Below, in pieces: positions 12,389 through 24,814 of a DNA stretch of 64,000 nt. The notes under the pieces are model-generated. The model had not been told where the DNA came from. It saw nothing but the letters and a program-made list of their open reading frames with translations, and did no database searches. The DNA comes from Chinchilla lanigera (lineage: Eukaryota; Chordata; Mammalia; Rodentia; Chinchillidae), in assembly GCF_000276665.1 (NCBI RefSeq), contig NW_004955476.1, forward strand, positions 10,959,649-11,023,648, written 5' to 3'. Position 1 is the stretch's first letter, and every line of letters begins with the position of its first letter. Both the position numbers and the translations under genes were made by a program.

Positions 12389-12781
12389 AGCATCTTAGTT
12401 ATTTTCTTGCTGGAACAAAATTCCTGACACTCGGGAAGGTTTATGTAGCTCACAGTTCTAGAGTTTTCAGTCCATAGCTGGTTGGCTCCAAGACAGGGTG
12501 GCATGGCAGAGGAGAAACAGTCCATGGCAGGCAGGAGACAGCAAAAGCAGCAAGCAGCAAGTGACGACACCCAGGAACAATAGCAGCCCTCTTTCTGTCC
12601 CTTAAATCCTGCCCAGGCTACCCACACCCAGGGCAGGAAGCCTTAATCCCAGCATCACACCATGAATCAAATCCAGTGACACATCCTCGATCCCAGTGTC
12701 ACACACAATCCAGCCACCACGGAAAAGCCCACCTGTGACCACATGAGGCTTTGGGAGGACATCTAGACATGAGCCACAATA
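12388..12781 (-). repeat. Medium-reiteration repeat, copy 2 (reverse)
   Basis: catcttagttattttcttgc, ttcagtccatagctgg, ttaatcccagcatcacacc and ggacatctagac match the 45.2-kb copy in order. Confidence 0.8.
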
Positions 12782-13139
12782 GTGGCCTTAAGAAAGGGAA
12801 TCTCGGCACACACTACGACACAGGAGAATGCTGAGGTCTTCATGCTCAGGAGATCAGCCAGGCACAGGAGGACTACGTTGTAAGGCCACTCACAGGAGGT
12901 CCCCAGGCCACAGATGCATAGAGACAGAGCAGACGGGGGCCAGGGCTGGAGGCTTGGCCTGTGTCCAGTGGGTAGAGCTGGAGCTGTGGAGATGAGAAAG
13001 CCCTGGAGGGGGACAGTGGTGCTGGCTGCACGCAGTGTGGACGGTTACACACTTTCACCACAGTTTAACATGCTTAAAAATTAATTAGCCACATGTGGGA
13101 GGATCTATTTCTGAGCTTGCTATTCAGCTCCATTCATCT

Positions 13140-13640
13140 ATATTTAGTCTATGCTGACACAAATACCACAGTGGCCTGATTATTGTGACGCTAATATGTC
13201 TTGAGATCAGGTAGTATAACTCTTCAATTTTCTTCGTGCAGGGTTGTTTTGGATTTTTGAGGTATGTTTCCATATGAATTTAAACATATTTGTCAGTTCT
13301 CAAAAAAAGGAAACTGCTGAGATTATGGTAAGGTTGTGTTGAATCCACTGATCAATTTGGGAAGAACATCTGGAAAATATTGAATATTAACACAAGCATA
13401 GTATGTCTTTCTATTTGTTTCAATATTTCCTAATTTCTCTAAACAATATTTGTAATTTTCAATATATAAGTTTTGAGCATTTTGGTCAGATTTATCCCTA
13501 ATGTAATTGTTAGTGTTTTATAAATGATATTTTTCTTACTTAATTTCTGAATATTTATTGCTATAGAAATACAATAATTTTCTTTAAAAACTTCCTTTAA
13601 ATTCTCCAACTTGCTAAACACTAATTAATCCCAATTTCTC
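13140..13640 (-). repeat. L1 LINE fragment (antisense ORF2)
   Basis: tgttgaatccactgatcaat, ttctatttgtttcaatattt and gcattttggtcagatttatc are decayed L1 ORF2 sequence read in reverse. The AT-rich composition contrasts with the flanks. Confidence 0.75.
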
Positions 13641-14405
13641 CTTTGTAACACTTTGCAGTGTTTCCCACAGAAGCTATTGTCTCATAAAGAAGAACTCGGG
13701 CTCAAAGAAACCTCAGTCGCTTTTCTACTCCTGAGGCACAACACCTGACAACGGCAAGGCGGAGAGCTTTGTTCAGTCTCAGGTTCACAGCCCATGGTCC
13801 ACTGGCTCCAAGGCGGACCCCGCATGGCCAAAGATCCTGGTGGCAGAGAGCTGGAGGGCAGGGAGCAGAGAGAGGAGGAGGAGCGAGGCAGAAGGGCAGC
13901 CTTCCAGGTCAGCCCCAGGGACGCCCCTCCAACTAGACCCAGGTCCCAAAGCAGGTCAGCTGCAAGCCCCAGCAAGTCACCTTCTGAAAGCTGTACCTCT
14001 GAACACAGGGGTCTTGGGGGACATTCTCGGTCTACACCATGACAGCTATCGTGCTAGCTGTAAAGACTTAGTTTTCAAGGCGGTATGTGTACCTCGAGTG
14101 CTTGCCCTCAATACCCCTCCTTCCTTCCTGCGCTGAACAGAAGTGATAAAGTGGACTGCTGGCCTCTGCCTGACCTCGGGGACCCCCCTCCCCCGCCCGT
14201 CTCTCACCGAGGAGGACAAGCCTGCCGCAAGCTTCCGCAGAGGCACTGTGTCACAGTGGAGGCACTCCCTTCTCCTCGTGTTCTGCAGAAAGTTAATTTC
14301 TGGGATGGATCTGGGTTTTGTCAATTGCTTTTTCTGCCTCTTTTTGGGTGATTATTTGTCTGTTCTTTCCTGGTCTATGTAATTTTCTCTGATGATTTTC
14401 TTTTT

Positions 14406-14442
14406 TCTTTTTTGGTACTGGGAATCGAACTCAGTGATTTTC
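14406..14442 (-). repeat. ID-type SINE fragment
   Basis: ttttttggtactgggaatcg followed by aactcag is the 3' half of an ID element in reverse. Confidence 0.7.
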
Positions 14443-14552
14443 AGCTGCAAACCACCCTGCATTCCTGATGTACATGCCATTTTGTGACCATGTATTATCC
14501 TCACTACATGTTGATCAATTCAACTTCTTCAAACTTGTATTAGGAACTTTGC

Positions 14553-14672
14553 ATTGCCCCCTGTAATCCTAGCAGTTCAGAAGCTGAGGTAAGAAGATCA
14601 CTGTGAGTTCAAGGTGAGCCTAGGCTACATCCTGAACTCAAGGCCAGCTTGAACTACGAAGTGAGACCCTGT
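14553..14672 (+). repeat. B1-type SINE
   Basis: ctgtaatcctagcagttcag, gttcaaggtgagcctaggct and gtgagaccctgt; forward orientation, moderately decayed. Confidence 0.88.
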
Positions 14673-14674
14673 AG

Positions 14675-14763
14675 GGTTTTTGTTTTTGTTTGGTACCAGG
14701 AACCAAACACAGGACATTGCGCTTGCCAAGCAGGTGCTATGCCACTGAGGTCTATCCTTGGCC
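14675..14763 (-). repeat. ID-type SINE
   Basis: ggtaccaggaaccaaacaca through gctatgccactgaggt and cttggccc is a full ID body in reverse, abutting the preceding B1. Confidence 0.88.
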
Positions 14764-14832
14764 CTTCCTTTATTATTCTTTTAGTGTCTATCAGTGTCTA
14801 TTGATGATTTCCTTTTCGTTCCTTTTCGTTCC

Positions 14833-14957
14833 TTTTTTTTTTTTTTTTTGAGACAGACTCTCACTACATACCCCAGAGTGGCCTTGAACTCAGGACAACC
14901 CTCCTGCCTCAGTCTCCTGAATGCTGAGATTACAGGCCTGTACCACATGCCTGGCCT
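14833..14957 (-). repeat. B1-type SINE
   Basis: Long poly-T head and tgagacagactctcactaca through gagattacaggcctgtacca. Confidence 0.92.
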
Positions 14958-15870
14958 CCCTTTTTATTTTTGACTATGATAATTTGTGTCTCCTATCTCT
15001 TTTTCCTAATCAGATGTTTATTAATTTTATTGCTTTTTCAAAGAACGAGCTTTTGTCTTTACTGTTTTCTCTGTGGTCTTTGCTTTCTAGTTCATTGATT
15101 TCTTCTATGACCTCTATTTTTTACTTTTTTTTGTTTATTTGGAGTTTAATTTGCTCTTCTTTTTCAAGTGTTTATAGGAGAGTGCTGAATCTGTGACCTG
15201 AGACCTTCTTCCATTTCTCCATTTCTTCCTCCACTTCTAGGGCAGGCATTTAGTGCTAGGGACTTCCCTCTAAATTCCCCCCTCTTGCTACATTCTATAA
15301 AACACAGTACTTTTCTACCTTTATTTCATACACAATAATGTGCAATTTTCCTTTGATTTCTCCTTTGAAGTACGGGTCATTTCATTGTATTGTTTAGTTT
15401 CCAAATATATGAGGAGTTTGCAGATATCTTTTCATTATTCATTTCTACTTTGATTCCATTTTGGACACAGAACACACATCGTGTTCTGTGAGTCATTTCC
15501 GACGTGTGTTCTGGTCCAGAATATGGTCTGTCTTGGTAAATAGTCCATGTGTGTACTTAAAAACATGTCTGCTGCTGCAGGGTCATTTTCCACAAACGTG
15601 AATCACATGAGTTTGTTTGATAGTGATGTTCAAGCCTTTCCTGACCCTACTTAAGTTTGTTCTATTTTTTTTTTTTTCGTTTTTTTGTTTTTTTGTATTT
15701 CTCCGGTACCGGGAACCGAACTCACGACCTTGCACTTGCCAGGCAGGCGCTTTTGCCGCTGAGCTAAATCCCCAGCCCCAAGTTTGTTCTATTTAAATGT
15801 CAAGACTGGGGTGCTGAAATCTCCAGCTATAGTTGTGGATTTGTTACTTTTGTGGGTCCATCAGTTTTTG
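14958..15870 (-). repeat. L1 LINE fragment (antisense ORF2), split by an ID element
   Basis: ggcatttagtgctagggact, ttccaaatatatgaggagtt and aatatggtctgtcttggtaa are characteristic antisense L1 ORF2 phrases. The L1 resumes at 15780 after an ID insertion, with a short repeated word (aagtttgttctattt) on both sides that looks like a target-site duplication. Confidence 0.85.
15666..15779 (-). repeat. ID-type SINE inserted in L1
   Basis: Poly-T head, ggtaccgggaaccgaactca through ttgccgctgagctaaatccc cagccc. It is flanked by aagtttgttctattt on both sides, the expected target-site duplication. Confidence 0.93.
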
Positions 15871-15949
15871 CTCCAAAGCGGTTTTGTTTTGTTTTGCTTT
15901 TGTTTTTTGGTGGTGGTGGTGTTTTGGGGGTGTTGGTGTTGTTATTGTT

Positions 15950-16140
15950 CTTTTAGTGGTACTGGAGATTGAATTCAGGATCTTCTGCACTAAGCTACCT
16001 CTCTGGCCCTTTCCTATTTTTATTTGTCTTCTATCTCACTAAGTCACTAAATTGCCCAGCCTGGGCTTGAACTTGCAGCTCTCCTCCCTCAGCCTCCCAA
16101 GGTGCCCAGATTACAGGTATATGCCGCTGTGTGCAGCTAG
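15950..16140 (-). repeat. Composite ID/B1-type SINE (decayed)
   Basis: An ID-like part (tagtggtactggagattgaa) is followed by a B1-like part (ttgcccagcctgggcttgaa, cagattacaggtatatgccg) in the same reverse orientation. This resembles B4/MEN-type composites. Confidence 0.7.
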
Positions 16141-19100
16141 GTCCAGGTATTTCTGGAGCTCTGTACCTAGGTACATAAACTTCCAGATTTTTATGTCTTC
16201 TTACTTCATTTAGCTCCTTATCATTATGAGGACCCACTTTTCCCTGGCAACCTAAGGTGAGACCCTTCTGAGTGCTGTACCCAGGGTCTGCCCACCACAG
16301 GGCTTTCACTCTGCAGCTTGGGATGCTGTCAGCAGCATGTGAAGCCTGAACCCCTGAGGTCTGGGGAGCCTCTGCAGGTCTGTGCAGCTCATCCTCAATG
16401 AGCTCTGTCCTCTCGGCCTCTTCCCTGGGAGCTCAAGCCCTCCTGGCCTCCTTGGCTCAGGAATACCTGATCTCTGCCTCAGTTTCCCCTCACTTCATTT
16501 GTCCCCTGCCTCTCCAGAACCACATACTTCATTGCCTGATGTCCACTGACTTGAAAACTGCTGCTTCATAGATTTTTCTGGATTTGAAAAATGTACACAA
16601 GTTGTTCTACAAACATCTGCTCTGCTCGTTCTCCCGCTGTGGCGGTGCCCAGCACACTCCGCACACTCTGCTCATCCCTGCAAACACCTGAGCAGCCACA
16701 GCTGGGAGTGCGTCCCAGTGAGTCTGCACGGGGGTTTCCACTGCGGGCATAGCTGCCTGGCAAAGCCAGCCTGTGTCCCGCCCACTGCCCAACCTGGCGT
16801 CCCTTCTTATCTGCATGGTTCTGAGGAGCGGACAGTGCTCTCTCACTGCTGTCTGTGTCTCTGTCTGTGAGGCTGAGAGCCCCTGCATGTACTTGCTGAG
16901 CATTTGGGATTCTCTGTGCTTTACCAATTCATAGAATTTATGAATTTATCTAACTGGTCTCTTTTTCCTTTTGATATTTAGGATTATTCACATATTGTGT
17001 AAATATGAGTTTTCTTCACTGTAATTGTAAACATTTTCATCTTGCACCTGTCTCTTGTCCTTATCTATGATGCAGACGAACAAACACACACTCCGTAGCA
17101 TTGTGTTGTAAATAAAACATCACTTAGAACTATACCTGGCACCTATTAAGCACTCAAACATAGTATTTCTCCCTATTATTATTTGAGAATTCCGCCTAAA
17201 GAGATGCAGAAAACTCATCTGGGGCTTCTGCTCATGAGGATGCTCTGTGAAGATTGAGACCCCTATGTGCTGCTGAGAGATGAACCCTGGGGGCAGAAAG
17301 GCAGGCTGAGCCCCTCCCATGACAGCGCGGGAAGGGCCTAGAGTCTCAGGCCCTGAGTTCCGGCATCAGAGGTCCTAGGGAGGGGAAGCGATTGCCAGCT
17401 CAACTAGTGTTAGAGTTAGGGTCCCTCCCCAGGCTGCACTCTGGACAGAAGCACATTTGGCTGGGCTTCCTTTAATCCTCTAACCAAAGACATCCTCTCC
17501 TGTCCCCTGCGTGGCCATGTCGTTCCATGCCACAAAGCCCCATGGAGCCAGCTGGTCGTCATGCCTGTGGTGGTCCCTGAGGCCCCACTCTGGGAGTGAA
17601 CTCCTTTCTGGCCAACTTAGCTCTTGTTTTCTTGCTCATGGGCTCATACTTGCTGTTTCAGGGACGGTCACCCAGTGCCCAACAGTCAGGCCACTGGGAA
17701 TGGGTTCGCTTCTCCCCCAGGCCCCACACCAATGACCCCCTCGCCTCACTATACCTCCTGTCCTGCTCAGACCTTTATGTGTGAGACTTGGGACAGGCGG
17801 CACTTTTTCCTGATTTTAGCCCTTGCAAACCCAGACACTGAATCTATCAAGTGTTTATAGGCTGAATCAATTCACCAGGAGATGCCTTTTGGTCTGAATT
17901 GATTCACTGGATGAAATCAGTGGACGAACAAATTCCACCAGGGGCTTCTGTTTGTCCGCTGGTTTGTTTCACAGAGGTAGCGTCCAATTTTACTTTGGGA
18001 GAAGGATGGCAGAACACTTTGGTCCGCAGACTGAAAACTGGTGCTTCTCCCAGCGGCTGTGTGATACCGGTCTCTTGGCCACCACGCCTGCTCTTCTGCT
18101 CCACCGTTCTAGTCTAGCCCCGATCCAGGGTCACAGGCTTGGGTATTATAACGAATTTTTGGCTTCTCCCATGAACCTCCTTTCCACTTCCTCTTTGCCT
18201 TCTTTCTTCTAAAGTGTTCTGGCTATTATTTAGCCTTTGCTGGTGCACATGCACTTTAGGATCATCCCGTTAAATTGCACTTGCACCCTGTCTGGAGCTT
18301 TAATGGAGATTGCTCTTGTAGGCTGCTTTAGGGGAGAACTGACGTATTTCTAAGGCTGAGACTTCCTCTGTCACATGGCAGGTATTTCTCATCTTATTCA
18401 GCTCTTCTTTAATGTCTTTAAATGAAATTTCATGATCTTTCCTTCACCTTCTTGCTCACTTTTTAAGAAGTTTTATGGTCTGCGTTCCTTTGTTTTGGGC
18501 TTGCTTTGCTGAGTGGTATTTTTACAGAACTGGGCCCTCTGGTCCTTGCTGCTCTGGACACGTGCGTAGAGCTGGACTCCACGTGTCCTGCGAGACCTGC
18601 TGTGCACCTCCCCTGCCTTGCTTTGTGCCCAGGCTGATGCCCACAGGGACACTGGCAAGTGGGGCTCTCAGGAGGAGGAGACTAGAGGGGAGACTAGGGT
18701 CCTGCCTGTGGCCTAGGGAGAGCAGTGGCTTCATCCCCTGGTAAGGCCAGAATTTCTGCCCAGGGAACCCCCTTTCCCTGGTCACCGCACCTCCCTGTGT
18801 GCGGTGGAGGCCAAGAGTAGTCACAGCTGTCCCTGGGGCTTCACATGCCTTGCTGGGCCACCTAGCTCCGCCCCTCCTTTGTAAATAGTCCACTCATGAA
18901 AATTGCACCAAGGGTCATTTTCAGCTCCCCTTTACAGCGTTGATTTCTGGTGCAATTCTGTGGCGTTTGGAGAGGATGCACTGTACAGTCTCTATGCTTT
19001 TAAATCCTTCCATATTTATGGCCCACAATGTTCCAGCTCGTTGACTGCCTTGGGTGTGGCCACGTCCTCCAGCCAAAGATGTGGGACACAGCTGGCTGAA

Positions 19101-20770
19101 CAAGGTGGGCTGACTCACAAGGGAAGGAGGCAAGAAGCACGGGAGCCTCAGGGACGGGGAAAGAGGTCACGAGGTGGGACTTGCTATAGGCCCCGGCTCC
19201 TGTGCGTGGTACCAGGTTGGCACAGGAAAGCACGGGCTGGTTCTGGCTTGATGCTGTTGGGGAGCAGGAGTAATTCCATGATAGTGCTGATCTAGAAGGA
19301 GGAAGGCAGGGCTGGCGTTGGAGCCTTAAGTGCGGAAACAGCAGTGGGGTGTTTGCTTGGGCGGCACTCACGTCAGTTCCTGAGCGGCTGGATATGTGCC
19401 CATACATTGTAGTCATGCGGTGGCCTTGTGCAACTTTAGTGTTCAGCTAAATTTCATATTTTTATTCAAATACAACGGCCAGCTGGGAGTCGGTCTTTTC
19501 CACTTTCTCTGGTGGAAATGAAGAAGGCCTCCATGGGGACTATAGGGAAACACATGGGGCATGTGGCACAGGAGGAAGCTGTGATGCTGGGTGTTGGAAA
19601 TAAGGCCCCCAGACTCAAGCTGTCTGTGCCAGAAAGAATGCACTCAGACTCGAGGCAAGAGGCCTCAGCAAGGCAGTTTAAAGTTTACCTCTGCAGAATG
19701 AGGTGAACATGGGGTAGCAGGCGTGCAGGACAAAGGAGGGAGGCGGGGTGCGCTGCTGCTAAGTTAGAGCGAGGGGATGTGGGCTTCAGAGTAGATGACC
19801 AGGTCATTTAAATCTAAAATGGAGTTGTTTTGCCCTTGTGCTTTGACAGAAAAGGCAAAGCCTATTTCTCACAGCGGGCAGGGTCTCTACAGCAATGCAG
19901 AGGGAGGAGGGGCAGCTGTCCTCTGCTGGGTTTGCCATTGTCCTGAAAGGGCTTGCAGTCCGCATCATCCGTGAGAATATGTGGCAGGGGGCACCTTGCA
20001 TTTGGCACATGGCTTTTGGACCAGGACAAAGAATAAGAGCGGATGCTGAGAGACAAAAAAGTGAGACCTGTGGGTTTGTTTGTTTTTATTTGCTTCTCCC
20101 ACTCCCAAATCCCTTCTCCAGCTGTGACAGGTTGCAAAATCCCCACCCACCTTCCCCTCCTATAAATTAGTCTGTTTTTTCACCTCTGGAATCTGGGTTG
20201 GCCAATGTGACTTCTCTGACCACATAATGTGAGCAAATTTGACATAAGAGGAGGTCTGAAAAAAGCTTGTTCACTGGGGTTTGCCCTCCTGCTGCCGCTG
20301 GACGCCCCAGCAAGGCTGCTGAGTAACCACGGACATGTAGTCAGGTGAGCCGAGATCACAGCCTACAGCAAGAATTGCAGTCGGGCTATCTGGGGTGGCC
20401 ACACGCCAACCGCTTCACTGAACTGACTGGAGCTCCCAGGAGGGCCGCAGGATGAGTTAGACTGCCCAGACCGTCCAGCACAACTGCAGACCAGACGTGC
20501 TTGCTGTTTCAAGCCCCTAAACTGAAGGCGGTTTGCAACACAGTGAAGATGACTGATGCACTCCTCGCAGTCTTGCTCTGTGCTTGAAAGCTCCCACAAG
20601 CCACACCCCTGGGTTCCCTTGTGCTGGGCTCAGCCAGGGGGCGCACTGGAGGAGACCAGAGCATGGCTGAGGGACCCTGGGTTAATGCACTTCCCCCCTG
20701 GGGGCTGCATCGAAGTTTCTTTCTACGCAGCTCCCATTCTGTCCTGGTAAAACACCTTTCCCTGCTCCTC
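16141..20770. other. Gene-free tract
   Basis: No exon with splice signals plus a recognisable domain was found. The segment near 19440-19780 resembles old LTR-type sequence but is too decayed to assign. Confidence 0.45.
20631..20647 (+). promoter_or_regulatory. Weaker CTCF-like motif
   Basis: The core ccagggggcgcact matches the central part of the CTCF consensus, but the 5' bases diverge. Confidence 0.35.
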
Positions 20771-20778
20771 AGACCTGG

Positions 20779-20783
20779 GTGTG

Positions 20784-20817
<34 letters not shown>

Positions 20818-20825
20818 AGTGTGTG
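20779..20825. repeat. (GT)n microsatellite
   Basis: About 23 GT units with one interrupting GC. Confidence 0.98.
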
Positions 20826-21172
20826 CCTCTTTTCTCCTCCTGCTGTTCATTCCTTTAATGCTGTCCACACCCTTGTAACAATCACTTCATTAAAATGCCT
20901 TTAATTACAAGTGCACTTTCTAGGTGACATTTGGCATCTTCCTGCCTCCTGTATGATACAGTACAGGTCTGATTGTTGAGTCACTTTGCTAAATTCTTAT
21001 TTCTGACCATTTGTAGAGTCACATGGGTTTTGTATGTGATAATTACAGCACTTATAGTCTCGTCATGTGATGGTGTTTTGCTGTTTTCTTGTAAGTCTGT
21101 AAGATCTCTTAATAAATTTAGGCTAGCCACCCTGTCATCTTGAAGATGTCTTCTTTTCTCATATTTCCCCTA

Positions 21173-21237
21173 CAGTTGAACACAGTGATTGATATTCTAA
21201 ATAGACATCAGTCACCTTGGATGGAGGACCAAATCTC
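21173..21237 (+). repeat. LTR-related fragment, forward
   Basis: tgatattctaaatagacatc and tggaggaccaaa recur almost identically at 23213-23275, forming a direct repeat about 2.03 kb apart. Confidence 0.75.
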
Positions 21238-21303
21238 CTTTCTTTCTTTTTTTTTTTTTTTTTGGTACTGGGAATCGAACTCAGGACCTCTCACTTGCCA
21301 GGG
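21238..21303 (-). repeat. Truncated ID-type SINE
   Basis: Poly-T then ggtactgggaatcgaactca and ggacctctcacttgccag; the rest is missing where LTR sequence begins. Confidence 0.85.
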
Positions 21304-21480
21304 ACCTCTCAAATGAAGTTTTATAGAGCAAAATCATGAGGCAGGTACAGCGTGGGTCAAAATTATGATCAACCAATAAGATTGCCAGTATAATTGCTTA
21401 GGTAATATTGATCTAATGGTAGCAAGGGTACACGGGTGGCATCATTAATCATGGTCGATAATCTATAGTGTTAATCTTGT
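21304..21480 (-). repeat. LTR fragment, reverse
   Basis: Its reverse complement contains ttttgctctataaaac and atcttattggttgat, shared with the forward LTR at 23.2-23.66 kb and the reverse LTR at 54.3-54.65 kb. TATA box (reverse) at 21319-21325. Confidence 0.75.
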
Positions 21481-21814
21481 CTTTAGTCTTATGGTCTTAG
21501 TCTCGGTCTTAGAGGACTTAGTTGTAGTCTTAGTAGGTAGAAGAGGGTGGCCCACCCCTAATGAGATAATGGAAAATCTCAAAAGGGTGATACCAATAAT
21601 ACCAAGCCTCCATCCCTTAGGGAAATGTGTAGAACTGGCCATTGTGACTTTAATCTTCAGATGGGCCTCCAGCCACAGTCCTGATGCATTCTGATTTCCT
21701 GCACTGCCTCCCTCAAGGGCCCAGCCCCATCTTACTGCCTACTGTATTTCTACCTAATTTAGCTGTCTATAATACTAGGATTAAGGGTATGAGTGCTACT
21801 TGCCCTGAGTAGCC

Positions 21815-22040
21815 TGAATAAGATAAAAAGAGCAGAAAGACACTGTTAAGGTCCCTTATTGCCTTTGCTACCTTCTACCCACTATGAACTGTTGCCCCTC
21901 TGCCATCTGCCCCCTGCCTTGGAGCCAGCTGACTACGGACTGAAACCTCTACAAACTGAGCTAAATAAACCTTTCCCCCTTTAACTATGGGTGTGGGGTA
22001 TTTTGTCTCAGCAATGAGAAAAGTAACCAATCAAACACAC
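21815..22040 (+). repeat. Medium-reiteration repeat, copy 3
   Basis: ccttggagccagctgactac, tgaaacctctacaaactgag, aataaacctttccccc and tattttgtctcagcaatgag align with the 11.7-kb and 24.8-kb copies. Confidence 0.8.
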
Positions 22041-22399
22041 AGTACCCCAATCAAACACACAGTCTTTCCACACCCCCTCCCAGGAAACCCCTCCTGGTCC
22101 CTTCAGTCTCCACCCCCATTTGAGTCTTACAGTGTCCATCTCTTTCCTGAAATTACCTATCTGATCTTGCATGTCATCTACCTTTCACCGTGCAAGCCCT
22201 AACACCTCAGTGTTATTTAAAAATTGTCAGATAATCTAACATCTGTGTCATATCTGAGTCTAGTCCTATTCATTGCTGTGTCTCTTGGCAGCAAATTAGT
22301 TTTTCTTTCCTTTCCACAGACCTTGGCATCTGTTGTTACTGAAAGGTGGAAATTATGTGGTAACAGCAGACTGGGCTAGCTCCTTTCTTTCTTCCTATA

Positions 22400-22620
22400 A
22401 CATAAGTAACAGATAGGGGAGGGGAAAACCAGCAGAGACCACCAGGCTTGGGTAAAGGCAACATGGCTCAGAATTTATTGTGCCTGGCAGAGAGTGCAAT
22501 AAGACCATCTGCCCCAACAAAGAGAAGTGTGTCCCTTTTATAGGGATAGAGAAAAGGCAAGGGACACTAGGCAAGAAAATCCCAATAAACATCTGTGGTC
22601 AAAGTTCTCTGTCAATCTTG
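22400..22620 (-). repeat. LTR-like fragment, reverse (second LTR type)
   Basis: In reverse it shows a TATA box (22537-22543) and, about 60 bp further, an AATAAA (22474-22479), the promoter/poly(A) spacing of a retroviral R region. Its sequence differs from the neighbouring LTR family. Confidence 0.6.
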
Positions 22621-23204
22621 CATCTCAGTGGGCAGAGTCTTTGAAGAGTCTGATGTAAATTTTCGAGTGTCTCCAGATGTCCCCAGGATCTGCAAAATTC
22701 CTTATCCGACTTTAACTCTTTTCCTGTGTTTGTCCATGCAACTTTGGTACTGAGCTGAGTTCCCGGAAGAGAGCAGTGCTTCCGCTGGCCAGCAGGTCAG
22801 GAGCTGGGAGTCAGGTCCAGTTGGAAACCTAACACTTCCAGGCCCTGAGTGTGGGAGCTGCAGTTAGTTTAGTCGGGAGTCAGGCTAGATGTGAGGTTTG
22901 TTGTGTTATGATCAGCCCCAGTGTGCCAGAGGTTGGGCGTTTCTCCAGGACAGGTCAGATCGTGTGACAGGTGACAGGTGGCTGGTCTGCCTGCTGGTCT
23001 CAGGAGTCTTGCTGCTGTGCCGTGTGGATGGGTGGGGGAATATTATAGATAGCTAAGTTATTTAGAAATACTGTAGGCAGTCAGACAGGGCTGGGCCCTG
23101 GAGAGGTCAGTGCAGAAGATGAACAGTGGCTGGAGGTGCACTAATTAAATGTCAGGCCTCAGGACAAAGGGCAGTGGCTATACCCATATACTTTCCTTAG
23201 GGAT

Positions 23205-23660
23205 GAACAGCAGTGACTGATATTCTAAATAGACATCAACTACCTTGGGTGGAGGACCAAAACTCCTTACCCCACCCCTTCCGGGAAAGTCCGTTGCAGT
23301 TGTCTCTGGAGCACTTGCTGCATGACTTGCTTCCCCATTTAATCAATATTACCTAAGCAACTCTACTTGTAATCTTATTGGTTGATTATAGTTCTGTCTG
23401 ACCTTAGACCTGCCTCACTTGATGGTTTTGCTCTATAAAACTCCCTTGAGAAGCTGGGGTCCCCAGCCATCCAGTTAGGCCCCCTTCTGTCTCTCTTGGA
23501 TAGAAGCATTCTTTCTCTTCAGAAGTTCTTCCTACTCTTAACCTCCTTTGTCCTAGCATTCATGCTTCAATTTTAGAGAACACGAACTCAGTGTGTCAGA
23601 CAGCTGGCAGGTTGGGAGTTGTATTCCCCTCTATCTCCCACACTCTCCAACCGCCTGTTG
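23205..23660 (+). repeat. LTR (probable solo LTR), forward
   Basis: U3 contains tgatattctaaatagacatc and a CCAAT-like attggttgat. TATA box at 23434-23440. Downstream aacacgaactcagtgtgtca and caggttgggagttg match the end of the antisense LTR at 54.25 kb. No internal retroviral region is recognised nearby. Confidence 0.75.
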
Positions 23661-23827
23661 GTGGCATTCTAGTTCTGCATGACTTGCTCCTCCGTGCTTG
23701 CCAACCTGGTGGAAGGGGCTGGGGAAGATTCTCTGCTGTCCTCAGACTAAGTTGCGTGCAGGCATGACAAGCCCGCCTCAGGCATTTCAGTATTTCTGCC
23801 CTTTCCCCAAGTGACTAAAGTCTTTCT

Positions 23828-24031
23828 GTTTTTTTGAGACAGGGTCTTACTATGTAGTCCAGGTTGGTCTTTTTTGGTTTCTTGTTTTATTTTTTGAGAT
23901 AGGGTCTCACTGTATAGTTCAGGATGCCCCGGAACTCACTACGTAGCCCAGGCTGGCCTGGAATTTGTGGCGATCCTGCCTCAGCCTCCTGAGTGCTGGG
24001 CTTAGAGGCATGTACCACCATTCTGGACTTA
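23828..24031 (-). repeat. B1-type SINE with internal duplication
   Basis: tttttgagacagggtcttac and, 70 bp on, ttttttgagatagggtctca: two heads followed by one body ending gcatgtaccaccattctgga. Either a second B1 inserted in the first or a duplication. Confidence 0.85.
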
Positions 24032-24712
24032 AGCTTTTTTTTTTTTCCCTGTTCCCTTCTCCCACCTGCAGTAGGCTTCCCCAAACCTCTGAGAGTAACA
24101 GGGTTAGCTGCTGACTCCTACCTCAACCCCCCCAGGAAAAAGCCCTTAAAAGGGTGGGACTTCCTGCATCTGTGCCCCACTTCCACACTCCCCCCCACCA
24201 GCTCACTGCACAACCTCAATTCCCTAACTCTTCTAGCTGAATCCTACCTGGTAGGAGTTTGTAGCCTCCAACTATCTCTCTGGGCATTTGGGGCTGCTGA
24301 TTGCCCTGAGGCCTCGGTCCCAGGCAATTCAACGAATGTCAATAACTTGTAGTTCCTCAGCCTTGCTTCTGATCATTTGTTTATTTTAAGGCTGACAGTG
24401 AGGACCCTCCAAGTTCTACCTTCCCACACAGAAACCAGGAGTCCTAGGGACCTGTTTTGAAAGACAAATAATTGTATTGTTTATTAAACAAAATAATTTT
24501 TATTCAAGCAAATATATCAGTGTTTTCTTTTGCATCTGTTCCATCACACCCTCTACTATTTAGAAACCTAAAATATTTACTAGTATGTTGACAGTAAGGG
24601 ACCCTGTAGCCTTTCCAGTAAAGACCCTTCTGATATTCATTCAAGACATGCAAATGAGAACCTACCATTTGTCCCTGTTCAGGTCCTGTGGTGACATCAG
24701 AGAACAAGGCAT

Positions 24713-24714
<2 letters not shown>

Positions 24715-24748
<34 letters not shown>
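24715..24748. repeat. (AC)n microsatellite
   Basis: About 17 uninterrupted AC units. Confidence 0.98.
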
Positions 24749-24749
<1 letters not shown>

Positions 24750-24814
24750 GAAATGGAACACAAAAATTTAAAAAATGAAACTGCCACAGTGTGGATCTGA
24801 AACATCTCCAAAAG

